Below, in pieces: positions 25,987 to 34,600 of a DNA stretch of 64,000 nt. The notes beneath the pieces are model-generated. The model searched no databases and was not told the origin of the DNA. It worked only from the letters and a program-made list of their open reading frames with translations. Position 1 is the first letter of the stretch; each line of letters starts with the position of its first letter. Made by a program: the position numbers and the translations under genes. The DNA is from Magnetospira sp. QH-2. GTDB lineage: Bacteria; Pseudomonadota; Alphaproteobacteria; Rhodospirillales; Magnetospiraceae. The stretch lies in the NCBI RefSeq assembly GCF_000968135.1, contig NZ_FO538765.1, positions 3,298,001-3,362,000 of the forward strand, written 5' to 3'.

Positions 25987-27405
25987 ATGGCCAAAACTTA
26001 CAGCGCGGGTGTGAAAGAGTACCGCGAAACATACTGGATGCCGGATTACACCCCGGCCGAATCCGATATCCTGGCGTGCTTCAAGATCGTTCCGCAGGCA
26101 GGGGTGCCGCGTGAAGAAGCTGCCGCAGCCGTGGCGGCCGAGTCCTCCACCGGCACCTGGACCACCGTGTGGACCGACCTTTTGACTGACCTGGACTACT
26201 ACAAGGGTCGTGCCTACGCCATTGAAGACGTGCCGGGCGACGAAGACGCCTTCTACGCTTTCATCGCCTACCCGATCGACCTGTTTGAGGAAGGCTCCGT
26301 GGTGAACGTGTTCACCTCCCTGGTCGGTAACGTCTTCGGCTTCAAGGCCGTGCGTTCGCTGCGCCTTGAGGACGTGCGCTTCCCGCTCGCCTACGTGATG
26401 ACCTGTAATGGTCCGCCCCATGGCATCCAGTCCGAGCGTGACAAGATGAACAAGTACGGTCGTCCGATGCTGGGCTGCACCATTAAGCCGAAGCTCGGCC
26501 TGTCCGCCAAAAACTACGGTCGCGCCTGCTACGAAGGCCTGCGTGGCGGTCTGGACTTCACCAAGGATGACGAAAACGTCAACTCCCAGCCCTTCATGCG
26601 CTGGCGTGAGCGTTTCGACTATGTGGTCGAGGCCATCCACAAGGCCGAGGCCGAGACCGGTGAGCGCAAGGGTCACTACCTGAACGTTACCGCGCCGACC
26701 CCGGAAGAGATGTACAAGCGAGCCGAGTACGCCAAGGAACTGGGCGCACCGATCATCATGCACGACTACCTGACCGGCGGCTTCACCGCCAACACCGGTC
26801 TGGCCCAGTGGTGCCGCGACAACGGCATGCTGCTGCACATTCACCGTGCCATGCACGCCGTGCTCGACCGTAACCCGCGTCACGGCATCCACTTCCGCGT
26901 GCTGACCAAGGCCCTGCGCCTGTCCGGTGGTGATCACCTGCACTCCGGTACCGTTGTCGGTAAGCTGGAAGGCGACCGCGAAGCCACCCTCGGCTGGATC
27001 GACCTGATGCGTGACTCCTTTATCAAGGAAGACCGGTCGCGCGGTATCATGTTCGACCAGGACTGGGGCGCCATGCCGGGTGTTCTGCCCGTGGCTTCCG
27101 GTGGTATCCACGTCTGGCACATGCCGGCGCTGGTTAACATCTTCGGCGACGACTCCGTGCTGCAGTTCGGTGGCGGCACCCTGGGTCACCCGTGGGGCAA
27201 CGCCGCTGGCGCTGCTGCCAACCGCGTGGCCGTCGAAGCTTGTGTCCAGGCCCGCAACGAAGGCCGCGAGCTGGAAAAGGAAGGCAAGGACATTCTGACC
27301 AACGCCGCCAAGTCCAGCCCCGAGCTGAAGGCTGCCATGGAAACCTGGAAAGAAATCAAGTTCGAGTTCGATACCGTTGACAAGCTGGACGTGTCGCACA
27401 AGTAA
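25987..27405 (+). CDS. cbbL: RuBisCO large subunit, form IA
   Basis: A 472-residue large subunit that carboxylates ribulose-1,5-bisphosphate. Seen in the sequence: KPKLGLS with the first catalytic Lys, the carbamylated Lys with Asp/Glu metal ligands in [23 protein letters not shown], the loop-6 Lys in [10 protein letters not shown], and [10 protein letters not shown]. The N-terminus [20 protein letters not shown] and the cbbQ/cbbO neighbours indicate the green-type form IA (IAq) group. The ribosome site GAGAGGAAA precedes the ATG. Codon use is strongly biased, as in highly expressed genes. No carboxysome genes are present. Confidence 0.98.
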   Translation: MAKTYSAGVKEYRETYWMPDYTPAESDILACFKIVPQAGVPREEAAAAVAAESSTGTWTTVWTDLLTDLDYYKGRAYAIEDVPGDEDAFYAFIAYPIDLFEEGSVVNVFTSLVGNVFGFKAVRSLRLEDVRFPLAYVMTCNGPPHGIQSERDKMNKYGRPMLGCTIKPKLGLSAKNYGRACYEGLRGGLDFTKDDENVNSQPFMRWRERFDYVVEAIHKAEAETGERKGHYLNVTAPTPEEMYKRAEYAKELGAPIIMHDYLTGGFTANTGLAQWCRDNGMLLHIHRAMHAVLDRNPRHGIHFRVLTKALRLSGGDHLHSGTVVGKLEGDREATLGWIDLMRDSFIKEDRSRGIMFDQDWGAMPGVLPVASGGIHVWHMPALVNIFGDDSVLQFGGGTLGHPWGNAAGAAANRVAVEACVQARNEGRELEKEGKDILTNAAKSSPELKAAMETWKEIKFEFDTVDKLDVSHK

Positions 27406-27460
27406 GCGCCCCGCCAAGACGATATTCGATACTGAACCAAGACATTAGGAGCTCAATAAG

Positions 27461-27820
27461 ATGAGTGACGTACAAGACTATGCTTCCAGCCTTTCCGATG
27501 CGAAGAGCCGGAAGTTCGAAACCTTCTCCTACCTGCCGGAGATGAATGAAGAGCAGACCCGCAAGCAGATCGCCTACATCTGTTCCAAAGGCTGGAACCC
27601 GGCCGTGGAGCACTGCGAACCGGAGAACGCTTTCCAGAACTTCTGGTACATGTGGAAGCTGCCCATGTTCGGCGAGACCGACGTGGACCGCATCCTGGCC
27701 GAGGTGGAAGCCTGCCGCAAAGCGCACCCGAACAACCATGTGCGCCTGATCGGCTACGACAACTATGCCCAGTCCCAGGGCGCCTCGATGGTCATCCATC
27801 GCGGTGAGATCAAGGTCTAA
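27461..27820 (+). CDS. cbbS: RuBisCO small subunit
   Basis: A 119-residue small subunit that caps the L8S8 hexadecamer. Family features are [28 protein letters not shown], the [10 protein letters not shown] strand and the C-terminal [14 protein letters not shown]. It lies 55 bp after cbbL with the ribosome site AGGAG, and is followed by a GC-rich hairpin before cbbQ. Confidence 0.97.
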   Translation: MSDVQDYASSLSDAKSRKFETFSYLPEMNEEQTRKQIAYICSKGWNPAVEHCEPENAFQNFWYMWKLPMFGETDVDRILAEVEACRKAHPNNHVRLIGYDNYAQSQGASMVIHRGEIKV

Positions 27821-27840
27821 CGGCCTTTGTGATTGAAGCG

Positions 27841-27864
27841 GCGGTCGGGGGAGCCCCCGACCGC
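27841..27864 (+). terminator. Hairpin between cbbS and cbbQ
   Basis: GCGGTCGGGG and its complement CCCCGACCGC form a strong stem with a small loop, followed by CTCTTTC rather than a full U-tract. It probably causes partial termination or protects cbbLS mRNA, lowering cbbQO expression relative to the very abundant RuBisCO subunits. Confidence 0.6.
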
Positions 27865-27952
27865 CTCTTTCAACTCCACCCTATTTATTCCATTAGACTC
27901 TTTTTTATTTGCGTCTTTCCAAGATATTACGCCCAGCAGGGAGGAGCCGACC

Positions 27953-28774
27953 ATGCCTGACACCATCGATGCCACCGTTGACCGGGACCAATACCTGATC
28001 ACCGACGAACCCTATTATCGGGCCGTCACCGATGAAGTGGCCATGTACGAAGCCGCCTACGACGCCCGCATGCCGGTGATGCTCAAGGGTCCGACCGGTT
28101 GCGGTAAATCGCGTTTTGTGGAGCACATGGCCTGGCGGCTGAAGAAGCCCTTGATCACCGTGGCCTGTAACGAGGACATGACGGCCTCCGACCTGGTCGG
28201 TCGCTACCTGCTCGATATCAACGGTACCAAATGGCAGGACGGTCCGCTGACCGTGGCCGCCCGCATCGGCGCCATCTGCTACCTGGACGAAGTGGTGGAA
28301 GCCCGTCAGGACACCACCGTGGTGATCCACCCGCTGACCGACCACCGTCGGGTGCTGCCGCTGGAGAAGAAGGGTGAACTGGTCACCGCTCACCCGGACT
28401 TCCAGATCGTCATTTCCTACAATCCGGGCTACCAGAGCCTGATGAAGGACCTGAAGCAATCCACCAAGCAGCGCTTCGCGGCCCTCGACTTCGATTATCC
28501 GGAGTCCGAGACAGAGGCCGAGATCATCGCCCACGAGGCCGACGTGGACGCGGGCGTCGCCGACAAGCTGGTGCAGGTGGCCCATCGCTCCCGCAACCTG
28601 AAGGGCCACGGCCTGGACGAAGGCATGTCCACCCGTCTGCTGGTCTACGCGGCCAACCTGATTGGCAAGGGCATCGCCCCCGCCGACGCCTGCAAAATGG
28701 CGCTGGTGCGTCCGCTGACCGACGATCCGGACATGCGCGACACCCTGGACGCCGCCGTCAACACCTACTTCTAA
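27953..28774 (+). CDS. cbbQ: RuBisCO activase AAA+ subunit CbbQ
   Basis: A 273-residue MoxR-type AAA+ ATPase. Walker A GPTGCGKS is at residues 46-53, Walker B in ICYLDEVVEA, sensor I in VISYNPGY, and an Arg-rich sensor 2 region in DEGMSTRLLVYAANL. With CbbO it removes inhibitory sugar phosphates from form I RuBisCO. The start at 27953 follows GGAGGAG and gives the family's usual N-terminus; the longer open frame runs through the hairpin. cbbO follows 19 bp later. Confidence 0.96.
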   Translation: MPDTIDATVDRDQYLITDEPYYRAVTDEVAMYEAAYDARMPVMLKGPTGCGKSRFVEHMAWRLKKPLITVACNEDMTASDLVGRYLLDINGTKWQDGPLTVAARIGAICYLDEVVEARQDTTVVIHPLTDHRRVLPLEKKGELVTAHPDFQIVISYNPGYQSLMKDLKQSTKQRFAALDFDYPESETEAEIIAHEADVDAGVADKLVQVAHRSRNLKGHGLDEGMSTRLLVYAANLIGKGIAPADACKMALVRPLTDDPDMRDTLDAAVNTYF

Positions 28775-28793
28775 GCCAGAGGGGGATACCCTC

Positions 28794-31187
28794 ATGAGCC
28801 GGGTAGAATTCACGGAATACCTGTCCTGCCTCCCGGATGACCATCCGCATCTGGAGGCGCTTGAGGCCACGTACCACGAAGCGGCGCGGATCATGTCGCC
28901 GCAGGGACTCGACCACTACCTCAAGGGGGTCGAGGCCATGTGCAGCCTCGGTCGCGGCGAGGACCTGCTGCTCTCCTATATCCAGGAGATGCCGCTGGTG
29001 GTCAAGGAAGTGGGCGAGGACATCATCACCGATGTGATCCACTCCTTGATGGGGCTCGCTTCCCACACATCGGCCACGGTAATTGTCCTGATGCTGCAGA
29101 ACCTGCCATTGGCGGCGCAGCGCATGGGTGATGCGGAGGTGTTCCGAAACTACCTGAAGCTTATCCATCAACTGGCCGGCAAATCGCCGCGCGGACTCCG
29201 TCCGATGATGGAAAATCTGGATGAGCTGCTGACCAAACTGACCCTTGGCGGTTTGCGCCGCTGGGCCATGTGGGGTGCCCAGGCTCACCAGCGCGACCTG
29301 GATGGGCAGATGGCCTACTTCAGTCTGGAGAGCGAATCCTCCAAGGCAGTTTTGCAGCGGGAGCGGCGCGGGACTCTGTTCGTCGAGCACCAGCGCAAGC
29401 TGAACTTCTACCTGCGCGCCCTATGGGGCCGGGCCTTCTTCATGAAGCCGACCGCCGGAGACTATGAAACCCGCAAGGGTCTGCAGCCGTACATCGAGAA
29501 CTGGTTCCTGCATCTGCCTGATGCCTTTGATGACTATCATGGGGTGCGGGGCATCGAGATCTATCGCGCTGCCGCTGCCCATTGCGCGGCTCATCTGATC
29601 TATACCACCGAGAATCTGTCCGCCGAACAGTTGACCGCCACCCACATGAAGTGCATCGACCTGTTCGAGGACGCGCGGGTGGAATACCTGGCCTGTCAGG
29701 ACTTCCCCGGCCTGCAGAAGCTGTGGTTGCAGTTCTTCCGCGGTGAAAGGCAAGAGGGCGAGGAAGAGCAAAAGCTTCATTCGGCCATGGACCTGATGGT
29801 TCGCATGGCCCGCGCGCTGATGGACGACACCTATTCGGATCCCATCGACGAGGTCAACCAGCAGGCCGCCGCCTTCAGGACCGCTCTGGCCGAGCGGGCC
29901 GAAGACAACCAGATCAGCTGGGACGCCGGCATGGACTTCTATCACCTGATGGTGCGCGATGGCGTGCCTTCGGTGCGCGCCGTGAGCGATTTCCCCATCC
30001 CCTACCGAGATGATAACCGATATATCTGGGATTTCGACGAAGTGCTGTGGCAAGAGCAGGGGGTCGACTATATCCCGGCCACCCAAGGCCAGGTGCGCAA
30101 GCAGGTCAACCTGATGGAATTCATCAACGAGATCGACTGCGAGACGGCTGGCGACGATGCCCAGGAGATCTGGGTGCTGGGGACCGAGTTGTTCCCCTAC
30201 GAGGACGCCGGCGAGGCGACCGTGTCGTGGAACGACATGGAGGGCAAAGAGCCGATATCCGAGCCCTTCCACTACGACGAATGGGACTATCATATTCAGT
30301 TGCACCGTCCCGACTGGTCGACGGTCATTGAGCGTCGCCAAGGGGTCGGCGATCCGGAAGTCATGGATGACATTCTGGTCAAGCACCGGCCCATTGCCTC
30401 GCAGATTCGCCATTTGATCGACGCCCTACAGCCGCAAGGGGTCGTTCGCCGACGAGGCTACGAGGAAGGCGAGGAATTGGACTTGAACGCCGCCGTGCGG
30501 GCAATGATCGATATCCGCCGGGGCACCATGCCCGATCCACGGATCAATATCCGCATCACCCGCCATATCCGCGATCTGGCGGTGGTTCTGTTGCTCGATC
30601 TGTCCGAATCAACCAACGAGGCCATCGACCAGGACCTGCCAGAACCGGAGGAAGGTCAGGAGGACGACCGTCCGACCATCCTCTCTTTGACCCGGGAATC
30701 CGCCGGGCTGCTGGCCTGGGCCATCGACAGCATCGGCGATCCCTTTGCCGTGCATGGCTTTGCCTCCGACGGTCGGCACGATGTTCAGTACTACCGGTTC
30801 AAGGACTTCGATCAGCCCTATGACGACGAATCCAAGTCTCGTCTGGCCGGAATGAAGGGGGGCCTGTCCACCCGCATGGGCACCGCCTTGCGTCATGCCG
30901 GATTCCACTTGACCCAACAGGCGGCACAGAAACGTCTGGTGCTGCTGGTCACCGATGGCGAGCCGGCGGACATCGACGAGCGGGACCCGCAATACCTCCG
31001 CCACGACGCCAAAAAAGCCGTGGAAGACCTGGCCATGCAAGGGATTCACACCTACTGCCTGACCCTGGATCCGCAGGCCGATCAGTACGTGTCGCGTATT
31101 TTTGGTGAAAACCGCTATTCCATCGTGGATAATGTGGAGAAACTACCGGAGCGGCTGCCTGCCGTGTTCGCCGCGCTGACCGGTTGA
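28794..31187 (+). CDS. cbbO: RuBisCO activase adaptor CbbO (von Willebrand A domain)
   Basis: A 797-residue adaptor that binds the CbbQ hexamer and RuBisCO. The N-terminal 550 residues are largely helical, with a long acidic middle segment. The C-terminal von Willebrand A domain carries the MIDAS motif DLSES near residue 601 and LLVTDGEPADIDE, which in characterised CbbO proteins contacts RuBisCO through the bound metal. Length and layout match CbbO/NorD-like proteins, and the position after cbbQ secures the name. The next gene starts 29 bp downstream. Confidence 0.95.
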   Translation: MSRVEFTEYLSCLPDDHPHLEALEATYHEAARIMSPQGLDHYLKGVEAMCSLGRGEDLLLSYIQEMPLVVKEVGEDIITDVIHSLMGLASHTSATVIVLMLQNLPLAAQRMGDAEVFRNYLKLIHQLAGKSPRGLRPMMENLDELLTKLTLGGLRRWAMWGAQAHQRDLDGQMAYFSLESESSKAVLQRERRGTLFVEHQRKLNFYLRALWGRAFFMKPTAGDYETRKGLQPYIENWFLHLPDAFDDYHGVRGIEIYRAAAAHCAAHLIYTTENLSAEQLTATHMKCIDLFEDARVEYLACQDFPGLQKLWLQFFRGERQEGEEEQKLHSAMDLMVRMARALMDDTYSDPIDEVNQQAAAFRTALAERAEDNQISWDAGMDFYHLMVRDGVPSVRAVSDFPIPYRDDNRYIWDFDEVLWQEQGVDYIPATQGQVRKQVNLMEFINEIDCETAGDDAQEIWVLGTELFPYEDAGEATVSWNDMEGKEPISEPFHYDEWDYHIQLHRPDWSTVIERRQGVGDPEVMDDILVKHRPIASQIRHLIDALQPQGVVRRRGYEEGEELDLNAAVRAMIDIRRGTMPDPRINIRITRHIRDLAVVLLLDLSESTNEAIDQDLPEPEEGQEDDRPTILSLTRESAGLLAWAIDSIGDPFAVHGFASDGRHDVQYYRFKDFDQPYDDESKSRLAGMKGGLSTRMGTALRHAGFHLTQQAAQKRLVLLVTDGEPADIDERDPQYLRHDAKKAVEDLAMQGIHTYCLTLDPQADQYVSRIFGENRYSIVDNVEKLPERLPAVFAALTG

Positions 31188-31216
31188 CCCGACGGCCAAA
31201 AAGAGAGGAACGTGCC

Positions 31217-31591
31217 ATGGACGTGGATATGGACGCCCGGCTGGCGGACATGCCCATCATGGCCCAGCGCGACGACCGCATTGAAGCGGACGTCTTCAAT
31301 CTCTGGCGCCGGGCCCGCAACCGCTGGGGCGGTCCGATCCGGTTGGAGGGACTCGGTCTCAAGCAGATGGAGATGATCCTCACCGACCACTACTGGGTCT
31401 GTGTCGATGCCATCCGCTACGACTGCCCAGTGCTGGCCTGGGTGGAAATCGAGGACAAACAACGGAACTCGCTGCATCTGCCGATCCCCTGCAAACTGAA
31501 CTATTACCACTTCGCCGCCTCGGCGGTGCGCCCGCGCGTTCTGGAAAAGGTCAAGTTTGCCCTGGACCAGATGTTGCGCGAGGCTGATTAG
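31217..31591 (+). CDS. Unrecognised protein in the cbb operon (first)
   Basis: A 124-residue protein 29 bp downstream of cbbO, preceded by AGAGAGGAA. It is soluble, without signal or membrane segments. Distinctive features are an Arg/Trp-rich helix FNLWRRARNRWGG near residue 30, and a beta-rich centre with three Cys (VCVDAIRYDC and PIPCKLNYYHF). No family was recognised. Its place directly after cbbO and before another unknown gene, with operon-like spacing, suggests a role with RuBisCO or its activase. A longer start at 31184 overlaps cbbO by 4 bp but lacks a ribosome site. Confidence 0.7.
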   Translation: MDVDMDARLADMPIMAQRDDRIEADVFNLWRRARNRWGGPIRLEGLGLKQMEMILTDHYWVCVDAIRYDCPVLAWVEIEDKQRNSLHLPIPCKLNYYHFAASAVRPRVLEKVKFALDQMLREAD

Positions 31592-31609
31592 GAAACGGAA
31601 CCAACGACC

Positions 31610-31957
31610 ATGAGACAAATTCCTCCGAAAAAGTACGTCGGTATCTATAACGACATGTTCGGCGGCATGACCGATACCGGCAAGATCATCCGGGATGGCT
31701 GGGTGTTCGGCCACATCCCCGAATCCGAAACCTGCGAAGGATGGATGGTTCAAGGGATCCAAACCTTGTGGGACAAGGTCAACCAGAGTTGGGTCGATGT
31801 TGGATTTCGCGTGGACAATCTATCCCCGGAACAGCGCGAACGGTTCGACCGTATCCAAGCGGAAGCCGTTGAACGGGCCAAGAAGGCCGGTTGGGATCCT
31901 GAGCGGGATATCGAAGAAGACGAACCGGGAGAGTTGGACGTCGCGGACTCGGATTGA
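31610..31957 (+). CDS. Unrecognised protein in the cbb operon (second)
   Basis: A 115-residue soluble protein 18 bp after the previous gene. The N-terminal part is beta-rich with many aromatics (KKYVGIYNDMFGGMTDTGK, GWVFGHIPES), the middle is an amphipathic helix (ERFDRIQAEAVERAKKAGWD), and the C-terminus is strongly acidic (ERDIEEDEPGELDVADSD). No family was recognised. It looks like the last gene of the cbb operon: a miniature element begins 2 bp after its stop. A RuBisCO-related role is inference from position only. Confidence 0.7.
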   Translation: MRQIPPKKYVGIYNDMFGGMTDTGKIIRDGWVFGHIPESETCEGWMVQGIQTLWDKVNQSWVDVGFRVDNLSPEQRERFDRIQAEAVERAKKAGWDPERDIEEDEPGELDVADSD

Positions 31958-32240
31958 TCTAGCAGGCTGCTGAAAAAGAGTTGTCCTACGGCCCGCCTCA
32001 CCCTTCGTCCCTCGACAAGCTCGGGATGAGGAAGCTCAGGGTGAGGCGAACATGTTGAAAATTCAAAGGCCCTCATGCTGAGCTTGTCGAAGCATGTGTC
32101 GCCACAGGCTCGAAATCGGACTTTTTCAGATGGCGGTAATCGAGCAGTCAGGGATTGCCTAGACAGTCAGCTGGTCTCCACACTCGGTCTTGATCAAGTA
32201 TCCGGGTCAATTCCTGGACATGGAACAGAGGAGACCAGCT

Positions 32241-33272
32241 ATGGAGTATTTTGTTGGAATGGACGTATCGATGGCAAGCATTTCGATCTGTGAGATTGAT
32301 GCAAAGGGAACCGTCATTCGCGAAGGCAAGGTGTCAAGCACACCCGAGGCGGTCGCCACTTGGCTCGAGGAAAGCGGGCGTGGCTTTGCGCGAATTGGGT
32401 TGGAAGCTGGCCCTCTGGCGCCTTGGCTGTACGCAGGACTGTCCAGTCGGGGCCTCCCTGTGATTTGTATCGAGACCCGGCAAATGAAGGCCTTTGCCAG
32501 CGCCAGCCCAGTCAAGACGGACCGTCGCGACGCCCGCTTGATCAGCCAGGCGATGCGGACCGGTTTGTACCGCGCGACCCACGTCAAGACCGCGCGCAGT
32601 CAGGAGCTCCGGATGGTGCTGACCCATCGGGAGACCCTGGTTCATCAGGTCCGTCAGTTGTCCAATACGGTACGAGGAACATTGAAAGCTTTCGGCCTCA
32701 AGGTCGGTATGGCGCGCGGACGCCTTTTCGCGGCGCGGGTTCGGGAATTGACGGCTGATAACCCGCACCTCAGCGCAGCCGCCGAGCCGCTCTTGCTTGC
32801 GCGCCAAGCCTTGCTCGAACAACTCGACAAGCTCGACCGGCAGGTTCATGCCGCTGCGCGCGATGATAGCGTTTGCCGGCGCCTGATGACCGTTCCCGGC
32901 GTCGGCCCGGTTACCGCCCTCGCTTTCAGGACAGGACTCGACGTGCCGGAACGGTTTCAAAAGTCGGTCATGGTCGGCGCCCACTTCGGGCTTGTCCCAC
33001 GCAGATACGCCTCGGGAGAGCAGGACCGAAGCGGCCCCATCAGCAAGTGCGGAGATGCCATGGTTCGTTGGCTTTTGTTCGAGGCCGCCAATGCACTTCT
33101 CACTCGAACCCGCCGTTGGTCCTGGCTCAAACACTGGGGGCTCGCGGTCGCCAAAAGGCGCGGGATGAAACGCGCCAAGGTAGCCGTTGCCCGGCGTCTC
33201 GCCGTAATCATGCATCGCATGTGGATCGACGGCACGGACTTCCAGTACCGCAAGGAGGAGACCGCCATCTAA
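32241..33272 (+). CDS. IS110-family transposase (DEDD recombinase)
   Basis: A 343-residue transposase. The N-terminal RuvC-like DEDD domain shows YFVGMDVS (first Asp), IGLEAGP (Glu) and the catalytic pair in KTDRRDARLI. A coiled-coil stretch covers about 130-215. The C-terminal transposase_20 domain reads LMTVPGVGPVTALAFRTGL, with the conserved Ser region in YASGEQDRSGPISKCGD. The start at 32241 follows AGAGGAGA; an upstream in-frame ATG at 32190 lacks a ribosome site. The gene is intact, so the element may still be active if its RNA is made. Confidence 0.95.
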   Translation: MEYFVGMDVSMASISICEIDAKGTVIREGKVSSTPEAVATWLEESGRGFARIGLEAGPLAPWLYAGLSSRGLPVICIETRQMKAFASASPVKTDRRDARLISQAMRTGLYRATHVKTARSQELRMVLTHRETLVHQVRQLSNTVRGTLKAFGLKVGMARGRLFAARVRELTADNPHLSAAAEPLLLARQALLEQLDKLDRQVHAAARDDSVCRRLMTVPGVGPVTALAFRTGLDVPERFQKSVMVGAHFGLVPRRYASGEQDRSGPISKCGDAMVRWLLFEAANALLTRTRRWSWLKHWGLAVAKRRGMKRAKVAVARRLAVIMHRMWIDGTDFQYRKEETAI

Positions 33273-33518
33273 ACACAACGAAAACCGAGATCGCCTGAAG
33301 GGCGGCCAGGACGCGTGGCGACGCGCGGGGCTCGGATGACAGCGCGCAGGCTGCAGTGGCGTAAGACCACGCTTTTCAGATTGCTGCACCCGATCCCCCT
33401 TGATCCCCATCATGCGGCGACGACGTCGACCGCGGACAGAAGCAAAGGGCGCCACATACCCCAGGTTCAAACCGACGGCTTGGAAATCAGCTTGACTCAA
33501 ATGACTCGATTACAGAAG
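33273..33518 (+). ncRNA. Candidate bridge/seek RNA region in the IS right end
   Basis: A 246-bp non-coding right end, the place where IS1111-group elements encode their guide RNA. At 33346-33354 GCAGGCTGC is complementary to the right half of the target (GCAGCCTGC). At 33373-33379 TTTTCAG is identical to the left half. A small hairpin GTGG-CGTAAGA-CCAC lies between them and an outer TGCAG/CTGCA pairing encloses the unit. Further on, ACAGAAG (33436-33442) equals the element's right tip and CGCCA at about 33450 is complementary to its left tip (TGGCG). RNA ends and folding are not determined. Confidence 0.55.
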
Positions 33519-33529
33519 CAGCCTGCTAG

Positions 33530-33595
33530 ATCACATCGTGATCGATTCCAATAAAGTCGCGCGGGTCCAACGGGTCCGATCGGACCCGACACGCG
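33530..33595 (+). repeat. Two-stem palindromic repeat, copy B (shortened)
   Basis: Related to copies A and C but lacking the inner part of the first stem: it reads ATCACATCGTGATCGATTCC and continues into the second palindrome around CGGGTCCGATCGGACCCG. It is bounded by CTAG (33526-33529, shared with the miniature element) and CTAA (33596-33599). The CTAA supplies the TAG stop of the Gfo/Idh gene on the minus strand. Confidence 0.8.
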
Positions 33596-34600
33596 CTAAG
33601 CGACAGCCACCCAGCGATCCGTGCGGATCGACTGGAACAACGCCTCGATGACCCGCATATTGGCCAAGCCGTCTTCCAGCGGGAATTCAAGGGGCTCCTT
33701 GGAGCGAATGCAGCGGGAGAAATCTTCACCTTGCAGCCGATACTGATCGGTCTCGGCAATCCATTGTTCGGTGGCCGATGATCCATCCCGGGCCCCGGTT
33801 GAATCCACGAATATCCGCGTCCTTTGCTCCGATGGGGCATTAAACGGAATCTCCACTTCGATCCGTCCGGTGGTGCCCAACACCTGAACCCGCTGATGGG
33901 GCAACGCCTGGGTGGATATGGTGAATGAGACTTGGCCGATGCCGAAATCCAATAGGACGCTGGCCAGTCTGTCGGTGCCGAAAACCGGATCGACCTCGGC
34001 GGTCGCGATCACCCGCACCGGCTCCAGACCAAACAGATAGCGCGAGATCACCACCGGATAGACACCGATGTCATAGAGCGCGCCGCCGCCCGTGTCCGGT
34101 CGGTTGCGGATGTCCCGACCATCATCATTGTAAAAGGAGAACAGCGCCTGAATAGCGCGCAGGTCACCGATCTTGCCCGACCGAAGCAGATCCCGCACCC
34201 GATGCCATTGCGGATGATGACGGACCATGAAGGCTTCGCCGATGAGCACCCCCGCCCGGTCGCGAACCGCCAGTAACTCTTCGGCCTCGGCAACGCTCAG
34301 AGATAAGGGCTTCTCGCAAAGCACGTGCTTGCCTTTTTCCGCCGCCTTGATGGACCAAGGAACATGCAGGTGGTTAGGCAGGGGATTATAGATCGCTTCG
34401 ATGTCCGGATCATCGAGCAAGGCTTCGTAGCTGTCATAGGCTCTGGCGATTCCTAGGTCCGCCGCGGCCTTTTTCACCTTGGCCCCATCCCGCGAGGCAA
34501 TGGCCGCGACGGTGCAAAGGGGACTGCGCGCCATGGCCGGGATAACCTGCTCCAGGCCAATTTTCGCCGAGCTCAGAATGCCCCAGCGCACCGGGTTCAC
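33596..34600 (-). CDS. Gfo/Idh/MocA-family NAD(P)-dependent oxidoreductase
   Basis: A 334-residue oxidoreductase. The N-terminal Rossmann fold begins WGILSSAKIGLEQVIPAM; the family's EKP signature is present in HVLCEKPLSLS; the C-terminal alpha/beta domain includes GGGALYDIGVYPV with the conserved Asp/Tyr region. Members oxidise or reduce sugars and inositols; within this xylose locus a pentose or aldose 1-dehydrogenase is plausible. It overlaps the LacI gene by ATGA. Its TAG stop coincides with the CTAA boundary of repeat copy B. The substrate is not determined. Confidence 0.85.
   Translation of the reverse strand: MNPVRWGILSSAKIGLEQVIPAMARSPLCTVAAIASRDGAKVKKAAADLGIARAYDSYEALLDDPDIEAIYNPLPNHLHVPWSIKAAEKGKHVLCEKPLSLSVAEAEELLAVRDRAGVLIGEAFMVRHHPQWHRVRDLLRSGKIGDLRAIQALFSFYNDDGRDIRNRPDTGGGALYDIGVYPVVISRYLFGLEPVRVIATAEVDPVFGTDRLASVLLDFGIGQVSFTISTQALPHQRVQVLGTTGRIEVEIPFNAPSEQRTRIFVDSTGARDGSSATEQWIAETDQYRLQGEDFSRCIRSKEPLEFPLEDGLANMRVIEALFQSIRTDRWVAVA

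Larger units (their letters stand above)
32130..33518 (+). mobile_element. IS110-family (IS1111 group) insertion sequence
   Basis: A 1389-bp element whose ends are fixed by comparison with the intact miniature element at 48060-48211. It has no terminal inverted repeats and no target duplication. It has subterminal inverted repeats: GTAATCGAGCAGTCA at about 32136-32150 and TGACTCGATTAC at about 33502-33513. It has one transposase gene, a 111-bp left end and a 246-bp non-coding right end. This layout is that of the IS1111 group of the IS110 family. The insertion sits near the tip of one terminal repeat of the host element. Confidence 0.88.
31959..33529. mobile_element. Miniature inverted-repeat element, copy 1, split by an insertion sequence
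   Basis: The element starts CTAG-CAGGCTGCTGAAAAAG at 31959. It continues to CTTTTTCAG at 32129, is interrupted by an IS110-family element, and resumes as CAGCCTG-CTAG at 33519-33529. The intact second copy at 48060-48211 shows the uninterrupted order CTTTTTCAGCAGCCTG. The interior holds a second inverted repeat, CTTCGACAAGCTC against GAGCTTGTCGAAG. It carries no gene and lies directly after the last cbb gene, where its stems could terminate transcription. Confidence 0.85.

Noticed and set aside
25861-27417. A 518-residue minus-strand frame opposite cbbL
   Set aside because: Pure antisense of the highly biased cbbL gene; no ribosome site and no domain.
31963-32129. CRISPR-like interpretation of the repeated CTTCGACAAGCTC segments
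   Set aside because: They are one inverted pair per element, not an array of direct repeats with spacers. No cas genes are in the window.
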